Shown here: positions 58,176-64,000 of the stretch, piece by piece
Numbering within the stretch: position 1 is the first letter of the stretch
How the letters are laid out: the number at the start of each line of letters is the position of its first letter
Origin: Paludibacter sp.
GTDB lineage: Bacteria; Bacteroidota; Bacteroidia; Bacteroidales; Paludibacteraceae
Assembly (NCBI GenBank): GCA_028710415.1
Contig: JAQTUE010000021.1
Coordinates: 1-64,000 of the forward strand
DNA: 64,000 nucleotides
Reading direction: 5' to 3'
Notes under the pieces: generated by a model
What the model was told of the DNA's origin: nothing
The model's database searches: none
The model's input: the letters and a program-made list of their open reading frames with translations, nothing else
Translations under genes and position numbers: made by a program

Positions 58176-59281
58176 AGAAGGCAGTCTTTTCTTTGCCAAA
58201 CATGCCTTTTGACTATCCGTAACCCACCAACGAAAAGTTCATCAGGGGCTTTATATTCAATGACAGCCTTTTTCATGAGTGTGACTATAATCTTATCAAC
58301 CCGGTCAATTGTGAAATTCAGGTGACAAACATATTCGCCATGGATCCGGAAACGAAGGTCATACAGGTGATTTGTTACAAGTAATGCTTCTGCATCATGA
58401 ACTACGACTGAATCTGATACCAGGTTGCCCAAAGGAACAATATCAAAATCATGATCCTCTTGTCCGGCTAATTCCAGGACCTGTTTTTCATTCGTAACAA
58501 TAAATGTCAAAAATGGCCGCAACGGAACGTCATTATCATGATTCCATATAGTTTTTGGTACACACCAACTGGCACCGCTCAAATGAGCGACATATTTATC
58601 TACTGGCCAGTAGCCGATAATAAGCCCATGTGATTCGGCGGCTAACATGTTATAAACGCAGGGAGCACCATGATCAGTAAATGGAGCATTCAAAGATTTG
58701 TAGGTTGGGACATGATAAAGCGAACAGCTCGGATGGGCATACCTTAAAACATCGCTTATATTATCCGGCGCCCCGCATGCAAAATTCTGTCTGGTTACCA
58801 ACATGAGCGTACCGGTAGCATACATTGGCTTTTCAGACATTCGGTGTTCTTTCATTTGCTGCAGCATACCTTCAATGTATCCATATCGCATAGTGATCAC
58901 GTCAGAATCCATTAATAACACGTATTCCGTTGTAATATATCCATGAATAGCCTCATTCATGGTTACGCCGTGAGAATTAAGCTCGGCGGTCCGGTGCCAA
59001 ACTTTTACATTTGGGCAAATTATGGATTTATAGTCCAGGTAAAGAGTTGAATCATCCTGTGAGTTACCATCCACTACCAGGATGGGGATATCAGGGTAAA
59101 AACGTAAAAGACTTTCCAGGCAAAGCTGGGTAATATTCTTTGTTTTACGCTGACATATTAACACCGTCACATCAAGATCTTTCCACAAATCCCGGTGAAA
59201 CTGTTCAAAATTCCAAAAAGGTCTTACCAATCCTATGTTGGGATTTTCCCTACTTAGGTCATTAAATTCTTCACCTGTCAT
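58172..59281 (-). CDS. Family 2-like glycosyltransferase, long form
   Basis: 369 aa. 'DVTVLICQRKTKNITQLCLESLL', 'PILVVDGNSQDDS' and 'EYVLLMDSDVIT' (DSD near residue 125) mark a GT-A domain; 'HPSCSLYHV' and 'HLSGASW' in the acceptor half. Start unclear near the N terminus. Part of the glycan island. Confidence 0.85.
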   Translation of the reverse strand: MTGEEFNDLSRENPNIGLVRPFWNFEQFHRDLWKDLDVTVLICQRKTKNITQLCLESLLRFYPDIPILVVDGNSQDDSTLYLDYKSIICPNVKVWHRTAELNSHGVTMNEAIHGYITTEYVLLMDSDVITMRYGYIEGMLQQMKEHRMSEKPMYATGTLMLVTRQNFACGAPDNISDVLRYAHPSCSLYHVPTYKSLNAPFTDHGAPCVYNMLAAESHGLIIGYWPVDKYVAHLSGASWCVPKTIWNHDNDVPLRPFLTFIVTNEKQVLELAGQEDHDFDIVPLGNLVSDSVVVHDAEALLVTNHLYDLRFRIHGEYVCHLNFTIDRVDKIIVTLMKKAVIEYKAPDELFVGGLRIVKRHVWQRKDCLL

Positions 59282-59319
59282 ACTTTTTTCCGATGCCGGA
59301 CCCTTTTAAATTAAAGTAA

Positions 59320-59733
59320 CTACCAACCCAAAAAATCCTGTAATGGTCCTTTCTTGTTTTTCCTGGCAATTTCAGCTTCTTCGGCCAGTCTTTTTTCTTC
59401 GGCCAGCCTGGCTTCTTCGGCCAGCCTAGCTTCTTCGGCCAGCTTGGCTTCTTCTGCCAGCCTGGCTTCTTCTGCCAGCCGTTGCTCTTCGGTCGGATCA
59501 GGTGGCGGCGGTGCGCTTTGCTTTTTCAGATATAATTTGGCTTCGATGATAATATCCTCAGCCAGATCATCCAGGCGCTGTTTCGATTTTGGATGGAATT
59601 CGCCGGTTTTCTTATTCCTGTTAAAGGAATTTCCTAAAATACCTAAATACTCTTTAATTTTTCGTTGCGTTTTATCCTGCAACACTGTCGTATCGGTAAT
59701 GCCGATGCTTTTCAAAGTTTCTAAGAGGGTCAT
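59320..59733 (-). CDS. Coiled-coil protein with hexapeptide repeats
   Basis: 137 aa. Helical N-terminal half (residues 1-70) and a run of at least six LAEEAR/K repeats (about 82-120), a strongly charged helix, ending 'KNKKGPLQDFLGW'. The repeat is encoded by an 18-base tandem repeat. Role unknown; possible scaffold. Confidence 0.65.
   Translation of the reverse strand: MTLLETLKSIGITDTTVLQDKTQRKIKEYLGILGNSFNRNKKTGEFHPKSKQRLDDLAEDIIIEAKLYLKKQSAPPPPDPTEEQRLAEEARLAEEAKLAEEARLAEEARLAEEKRLAEEAEIARKNKKGPLQDFLGW
59375..59480 (-). repeat. 18-bp tandem repeat coding LAEEAR units
   Basis: About six near-identical 18-base units (gcttcttcggccagcctg type) within the coiled-coil gene. Confidence 0.85.
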
Positions 59734-59779
59734 ATTAAATTATGTTAATATATTAATAATCAGATTATTTGTTTATGTT

Positions 59780-60466
59780 TTATTTTACTACAGAAGTCAA
59801 TGTAAACACACTGCCAGCGCCAAACAGATACCAAAATATTTTACGATCATACCACTTAACAGAACTTTCAACTTGTATAGCCTTCATATCTTTCAATACG
59901 AAATGAGGATTTTTATTATAATAAGTCACTGCCGGAACGGATTTACTGAAAATATTTTTTCTTCGCCATCCAATAGTGATCTCAGGGTATGAGAACATGA
60001 CAAGCGAATCCAGGATAACACTTTCATGGGTGACATGACCATCAATTGTATAAAATTGGTCTGTCTTAGAGAATGATAGTGGGGTTTTGATGTATATGGA
60101 AGGAATATTATTTACAATTTTGATAATGGTCTCCGGGGGTTCTTTATATTTTAGTGAATCCCGCAAAATGGAAACTTCCTCTTCAAGCTTTAAATTATTG
60201 GTAATAAGCTTCCAGTTTTCATTCTTCATTTTATTGGCATCGATAAGACCCAGGTTAATCGCGGTTTTAAGATCCACTACAACCTGGTTAACTGAAGTGA
60301 CAGAATCATTCAGCTTGACAAGCTTGGTATGGTAGAAAGCAGAAGTATCCGTCATTAATTTTTCATAATTTCTTACTGTATGCCTATGCCATAAATAGCC
60401 ACCAATAAGTAAAATGATAAGAATGACGAAACCTACGATTATTAATCTTTTTTGCCAGGTTTTCAT
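59780..60466 (-). CDS. Membrane protein with coiled coil
   Basis: 228 aa. N-terminal membrane helix (about 8-26), a coiled coil at 40-100, a beta-rich segment, and a C-terminal hydrophobic stretch. Bacteroidota phages carry similar proteins near their lysis or fibre genes. Overlaps the next gene by 4 bases. Confidence 0.65.
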   Translation of the reverse strand: MKTWQKRLIIVGFVILIILLIGGYLWHRHTVRNYEKLMTDTSAFYHTKLVKLNDSVTSVNQVVVDLKTAINLGLIDANKMKNENWKLITNNLKLEEEVSILRDSLKYKEPPETIIKIVNNIPSIYIKTPLSFSKTDQFYTIDGHVTHESVILDSLVMFSYPEITIGWRRKNIFSKSVPAVTYYNKNPHFVLKDMKAIQVESSVKWYDRKIFWYLFGAGSVFTLTSVVK

Positions 60467-61692
60467 CTGAATAATTTTTGGAGTAATAATTTGCCATTTC
60501 TTTTTAATCTTTCCATCGCTTCAGAATCGCGGTAGACAAGATCTATTTGAAGTCCTATCTTTTCCGGACTACAGATTATCATGCAATTACTGTACAGACT
60601 GTTTATGATCTGCGAGCTGGGTATTACAGGAATGGTCCCACTGATAAGAGCATCGAATATCCTGATATCATTAACGCAAAGAGAGAATATTGACCTGGCC
60701 ATTTCCATGCGATACCGTTCGGATTCAGGAACTAGATCTGCGAAAAAGAAATCGCTGTTGCCAGAATATAATTCAAATAACATTGGGGCCTCAGGGACCT
60801 TGCCAAAAAAGGAAACAAAGATATCCTTTTTTAAAGGGCCGAAACTCTCACGTTTCTCAACAACAGATTCTTTCTCTTCGAAAAATTTGAACTTTAATTT
60901 ATCAGGCATGGCTAGTTCCTTCTGTTGTTCCTTCTGTTGTTCCTGATCCTGGTCCTGGTCCTGACCCTGACTTTGCCCTGCATCATTTTTAGTTTCCTGT
61001 TTGTCGGTAGGCTTTGCTTTGCTGGCAGGCACTTTCACCTTTTTCTCAATGGGTTTAATCTTTTTGAAGCATGCAATTTCTTCATTCGGATCCAGGTCAC
61101 ACCATTCCGTGTCTTCAATAAGCTTCGTAACGGCCTCTGAATTCAAATATTTATTACTGAATTTACGATCAGCATTAAATACTGCCTTAGCCAGATATCC
61201 ACATTGATCTTCCGGCTTACTTCCGGGTAACTCTTCCTGTTTCAGATCTTCCAGGTAGTATAATCCGTTGGGATTGGTATTTTTATTATAAAGAAGGTTA
61301 AATACCATTTGCCTGGATGTCGGGAAGACTGTTCCGTGATCAATAATTATATCAAATTGTGAAGAGATAGTATTAAGGCTCTTGGCTTTATGATCTGTCT
61401 CCATATCATATACAAAGAAGCCTTGATTTTCTATTTCTTTTTTTGAAATTTTGAAGGTATCTTTTTTATGATCGAAAAAATCAAGTGTATGGATTAATGC
61501 TTTGGGGAAAAGCTTTTCTAGAATTTTCAAGGATTCCATATTAAATCCTATCTCCAGTATTGCAAATACCAAATGGCGACGCTTTGGCAGGGTCCTTTTG
61601 TAGAATTCAGAATAATTACCCTTTACATTAGCCAGAACCTGAACTTTTGAAGCATGGTGTGGCTTTCTCTTATTTGACTTTTTATTTTTCAT
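60463..61692 (-). CDS. Methyltransferase-glycosyltransferase fusion protein
   Basis: 409 aa. Residues 40-205 resemble small sugar O-methyltransferases: 'AILEIGFNMESL', 'LDFFDHKKD', 'FDIIIDHGTVFPTSRQMVFNLL', 'GLYYLEDL'. A Lys/Gln/Asp-rich linker (217-260, with a QDQDQDQ run) leads to a C-terminal glycosyltransferase-like part: 'DIFVSFFGKV', 'RIFDALISGTIPVIPSSQIINSLY' and 'RLKRNGKLLLQKLF'. Two activities joined in one chain. Confidence 0.7.
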   Translation of the reverse strand: MKNKKSNKRKPHHASKVQVLANVKGNYSEFYKRTLPKRRHLVFAILEIGFNMESLKILEKLFPKALIHTLDFFDHKKDTFKISKKEIENQGFFVYDMETDHKAKSLNTISSQFDIIIDHGTVFPTSRQMVFNLLYNKNTNPNGLYYLEDLKQEELPGSKPEDQCGYLAKAVFNADRKFSNKYLNSEAVTKLIEDTEWCDLDPNEEIACFKKIKPIEKKVKVPASKAKPTDKQETKNDAGQSQGQDQDQDQEQQKEQQKELAMPDKLKFKFFEEKESVVEKRESFGPLKKDIFVSFFGKVPEAPMLFELYSGNSDFFFADLVPESERYRMEMARSIFSLCVNDIRIFDALISGTIPVIPSSQIINSLYSNCMIICSPEKIGLQIDLVYRDSEAMERLKRNGKLLLQKLFR

Positions 61693-61695
61693 AGG

Positions 61696-61941
61696 TTAAT
61701 TAATTAATTTAGAGTTAGATTGCTTAACCTCGCTTTCAAGTATAAACTTGTTGTCAATTACACATTTAAGAGTGACCTCATTAGCCTCTTTCAAGAAATG
61801 AGGACAACTCAGGCCACAGGTAAACCGGTTAATTATAATCTGGTTAAACTTATCCCTTCCGGGCATCCCAGGAGCGAGCGGACAGGTTGACATTATTTCA
61901 TCCTTCCAAAGGATGCCATTTAAAAGTTTATAACTTGACAT
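61696..61941 (-). CDS. Small cysteine-containing protein
   Basis: 81 aa from the ATG at 61941, four bases after the preceding stop. Four cysteines (CPLAPGMPG, TCGLSCPHF, LKC), possible zinc site. Function unknown. Confidence 0.6.
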   Translation of the reverse strand: MSSYKLLNGILWKDEIMSTCPLAPGMPGRDKFNQIIINRFTCGLSCPHFLKEANEVTLKCVIDNKFILESEVKQSNSKLIN

Positions 61942-61945
61942 AAGG

Positions 61946-62254
61946 TTAATTATTTCGTTTGGATTTTTTAACAGATTCAATGATACTGTTTGTTTCAATG
62001 ACATCTTCCAGTTTATAAGGTTCAGGCCTACGTCTTATGGCATTCAGCCCCATAAGTAGCTTAATATAAGTAGATATCTGGCGGTCTGGCCTGTCCCCAA
62101 ATAGAAAATGACTTATTTCACTCCTGGTTATTGTCGGTTTGATACCAACCTTTCGACATTCTTCTGCAATACTACCATGAAGTATAGTCGGAGTTATCTT
62201 TTCTGTTTCCAGGATTACACGTATTATCCCGGGTTTGCTATTATTTTTTGCCAT
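61946..62254 (-). CDS. Putative DNA-binding protein
   Basis: 102 aa from the ATG at 62254, chosen because it avoids overlap with the nuclease gene. 'SIAEECRKVGIKPTITRSEISHFLFGDRPDRQISTYIKLLMGLN' reads as an HTH followed by a helical cap, similar to Cro/CI-type repressors. Possibly an operon regulator. Confidence 0.6.
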   Translation of the reverse strand: MAKNNSKPGIIRVILETEKITPTILHGSIAEECRKVGIKPTITRSEISHFLFGDRPDRQISTYIKLLMGLNAIRRRPEPYKLEDVIETNSIIESVKKSKRNN

Positions 62255-62259
62255 AATTG

Positions 62260-62655
62260 TTACTCCCATCCTGGTACGAGACCAGATAGTTTTTTATTAT
62301 TTGACTTGAAAAACTCTGGACCAATAAGGTATATTTTTACTTCCGGGTAATAAATTTTCATTCTTTTCATTTTCGTTTTACTACGCGGATCATTCCATCC
62401 CTTTACCTCATGATATTCAATAGTTCCATTTTTCTCTGTTATCTTAAAATCAGGTAGAAAAGAGCGAACGCCCCTTTTGATCTCATTAAACCAGAATGTT
62501 TCAGCTTCATGTTCCCATTTTTGAATTTCTCTGTGTTTTCTCAGAAATTCTAAATATCTCGCATAATTAGCTTCCCACTTGCTACGAAAATACTTTTTTT
62601 GATCACCTATTTCCCGCCAACCTGGTTTCCAGGTATTATTTTTTGATATTTGCAC
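62260..62655 (-). CDS. DUF1064-like phage endonuclease
   Basis: 131 aa from a GTG at 62655; the TTG 27 bases upstream lies inside the promoter. The order 'YFRSKWEANYARYLEFLRKH', 'IQKWEHEAETFWFNEIKRG', 'SFLPDFKI', 'YHEVKGWNDPRSKTKMKRM' is that of a PD-(D/E)xK-like phage nuclease family (RSKWEANYARYL). Asp in 'PDFKI' and Glu/Lys in 'HEVKG' are the probable active site. May resolve or process DNA ends. Confidence 0.8.
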   Translation of the reverse strand: MQISKNNTWKPGWREIGDQKKYFRSKWEANYARYLEFLRKHREIQKWEHEAETFWFNEIKRGVRSFLPDFKITEKNGTIEYHEVKGWNDPRSKTKMKRMKIYYPEVKIYLIGPEFFKSNNKKLSGLVPGWE

Positions 62656-62679
62656 ATCAATTAAAAATGTAATTTGAAA

Positions 62680-62704
62680 CAAATATATTTATATTTTAAT
62701 CAAA
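62680..62704 (-). promoter_or_regulatory. Possible Bacteroidota promoter
   Basis: Read leftwards TATATTTG at 62680-62687; TTTG at 62701-62704 is only 13 bases upstream, shorter than usual. Probably drives the nuclease operon. Confidence 0.4.
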
Positions 62705-62741
62705 CATAAGTAATAACTGGTCAATAGTTATTAACGGTAAA

Positions 62742-62765
62742 ACCCCCGATCATTTGACCGGGGGT
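62742..62765 (-). terminator. Leftward terminator
   Basis: 7-bp GC-rich stem (ACCCCCG / CGGGGGT), 10-base loop, followed leftwards by TTTT. It ends the operon 62809-64000. Confidence 0.8.
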
Positions 62766-62808
62766 ACCCAAAATAAACATGGCAAAAATGGACAGGAAAT
62801 GGACTGTC

Positions 62809-63132
62809 TTACAGCAGATCTGCTATTATATTATCTGCTTTATCCAGTAATGATTTCTCATCAATATTATGTGGGCTATACTGAGGTTTCTGTTTATTTT
62901 TATCTGCGGATTTTTTCTTTACAGGAACAATAGGTTTTTTTTCGGGCTCTTCTACCTCTACAGAGTGAAAATTCTTAAATTCGGCAATAATAGCATTTTC
63001 CTTAATCTCTCGCACCTCTTCCGGAAGTGCGGATTTAATGCCATTATATTCTTCAACAATGTCAATCCAATCCGGGTGACAATCGGAAAGGTCCATGTTG
63101 TAGCTACTTAAAAACGTTGCGATTCTGTCCAT
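62809..63132 (-). CDS. Hypothetical protein with a Lys/Pro-rich tail
   Basis: 107 aa. Helical N-terminal half, then a linker 'EEPEKKPIVPVKKKSADKN' and a C-terminal helix. Function unknown. Confidence 0.55.
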   Translation of the reverse strand: MDRIATFLSSYNMDLSDCHPDWIDIVEEYNGIKSALPEEVREIKENAIIAEFKNFHSVEVEEPEKKPIVPVKKKSADKNKQKPQYSPHNIDEKSLLDKADNIIADLL

Positions 63133-63143
63133 GTTTTTGATGT

Positions 63144-63806
63144 TTAAAGGGTTTTCAACTTTTTCAATATTGCTTTTAACTCATCCGTTTTATGAGCATT
63201 AAAAGCTTTGTAAATATTTTCAATAATTTCAGTTACCAATGGTTTCATTGTATCGAGAACCTTAATGTCATCAGCATACTTTTTGCGTTCTTCTTCACTG
63301 TCGATGACCTTTTTACTTATTGTGACAAATGCTGAATCGATCTTATTTTTAGCCACTACACGGTCACTGTTTTTTACAGTTATTTTTACCTTTTTACCGC
63401 CGACTTCCTTGTAAATTACTTTGTAATGTTCGTCTTCAAGAATGTCTTTGACTTTCTTCTTTTCCTCGACAGGAATCACTTTACTGATCTTGACGGTTTT
63501 TTCAACCTTTTTCTCAGGTTTGGCAGGCTTGGCAGGCTTGGCAGCTTTAGCCTTTTTTTCTTTTTTTGCCAGTTTGGCCGCCTTGGGTTTCTTCTCCTTT
63601 TTCACAGGCGTTTTCTTTTCAGCCTTTTCCTTTTTAGGTTCCGGTGTAGGTTCCGGTGCTGGTGTTTCTTCCTTGAAATCCTCGAGCTGCTTTTTCAGCT
63701 TGTCAATCAGAGGCTGCATTACCGACCTTTCTTTCGGATCAGTCGTTTTGGCAAGTGCGGATTCAAACCTTGCTATTTTGGTTTCAAGTTCTTGCTTGGG
63801 TGTCAT
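63144..63806 (-). CDS. Lys/Ala/Pro-rich, histone-H1-like protein
   Basis: 220 aa. Helical N terminus (1-45), a long Lys-Ala-Pro low-complexity part (48-105, with KAAKPAKPAKP) and a folded C terminus (108-220). The composition resembles H1-like nucleoid proteins, but the acidic N- and C-terminal parts argue against pure DNA binding. Role uncertain. Confidence 0.6.
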   Translation of the reverse strand: MTPKQELETKIARFESALAKTTDPKERSVMQPLIDKLKKQLEDFKEETPAPEPTPEPKKEKAEKKTPVKKEKKPKAAKLAKKEKKAKAAKPAKPAKPEKKVEKTVKISKVIPVEEKKKVKDILEDEHYKVIYKEVGGKKVKITVKNSDRVVAKNKIDSAFVTISKKVIDSEEERKKYADDIKVLDTMKPLVTEIIENIYKAFNAHKTDELKAILKKLKTL

Positions 63807-63811
63807 GGCTT

Positions 63812-64000
63812 TTATATTAAGTTGTTATAATCGAATATTTTAATCATGAAATCATAGGAATCGACATTCTTAATTTCGGAATATATGCTTTTAGGCATGA
63901 TTTTATACCCTTTTTCACGCATAAATGTCACAAACTGTTCCTTGGTCATCAATCCTTCATTTACCAAGTCAACATACGATGTAAGGTTATTTTTAGCGCC
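63812..64000 (-). CDS. Partial protein cut by the window's right edge
   Basis: 62 residues of the C-terminal part of a leftward gene. Contains 'YVDLVNEGLMTKEQFVTFMREKG', a helical segment like small domains of transcription-related phage proteins. Too little for a family call. Confidence 0.6.
   Translation of the reverse strand, partial: GAKNNLTSYVDLVNEGLMTKEQFVTFMREKGYKIMPKSIYSEIKNVDSYDFMIKIFDYNNLI

Noticed and set aside
59354..59992. A 212-codon plus-strand Ser/Ala-rich frame
   Set aside because: Antisense to the EEARLA repeat gene; Ser/Ala repeats are the reverse-strand shadow.
63426..63843. Phe/Leu-rich plus-strand frames at the right end
   Set aside because: Antisense to the Lys/Ala/Pro-rich gene; hydrophobic composition is the mirror of Lys codons.

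Overview
The window looks like about 64 kb of a large double-stranded DNA virus of a Bacteroidota host, or a provirus of one. Several intergenic regions carry the Bacteroidota-type promoter (TAnnTTTG near -7, TTG/TTTG near -33). Genes are tightly packed, often with 4-base ATGA overlaps, and the recognisable families (S74-chaperoned fibre, BRO-N, DnaC-like loader, HU, DnaQ, DUF1064-like nuclease) are viral. The left edge is either a contig end or an internal cut; the right edge cuts a gene.

Layout: (1) 1-906 is a non-coding, G-rich array of degenerate GGYNN pentamers closed by a terminator. (2) 1005-13600, minus strand: about 35 small early or accessory genes, including a Tad2-like (DUF2829) anti-Thoeris protein, a membrane-anchored relative of the putative capsid protein, an XRE repressor, a DEDD exonuclease and a VIT-type metal transporter fragment, interrupted by an IS1341-type tnpB element. 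(3) 13688-14007, minus strand: a virus-encoded tmRNA with its own promoter, recognised from its tRNA-like ends and a short tag frame ending in Ala-Ala-stop. (4) 14153-25410, plus strand: replication and recombination (HU, replication initiator-like protein, DnaC-like loader, DnaQ exonuclease, RecF/SMC-like ATPase, BRO antirepressor, radical SAM enzyme). (5) 25428-50952, minus strand: virion and lysis genes. These comprise at least fifteen small proteins with one or two membrane segments, four seven-bladed Asp-box propellers, an S74 fibre, two beta-helix proteins, a HExxH protease, an annexin-like protein, a LEA14-like protein, a receiver-domain protein and a candidate major capsid protein bounded by a promoter element and a strong terminator. 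(6) 51131-52210, plus strand: a conserved phage recombination-type protein. (7) 52369-64000, minus strand: a glycan and methylation island (sugar epimerase, about five glycosyltransferases, methyltransferases) with two more capsid-like paralogues, then a nuclease and Lys/Pro-rich proteins.

No terminase, portal, HK97-type capsid, tape measure or tail tube gene is visible. Instead there is an abundance of single-pass membrane proteins and a four-member paralogous family that includes the likely capsid protein. I infer a tailless, probably membrane-containing virion with interchangeable receptor-binding spikes. The packaging ATPase would have to lie outside the window, so this remains a hypothesis.
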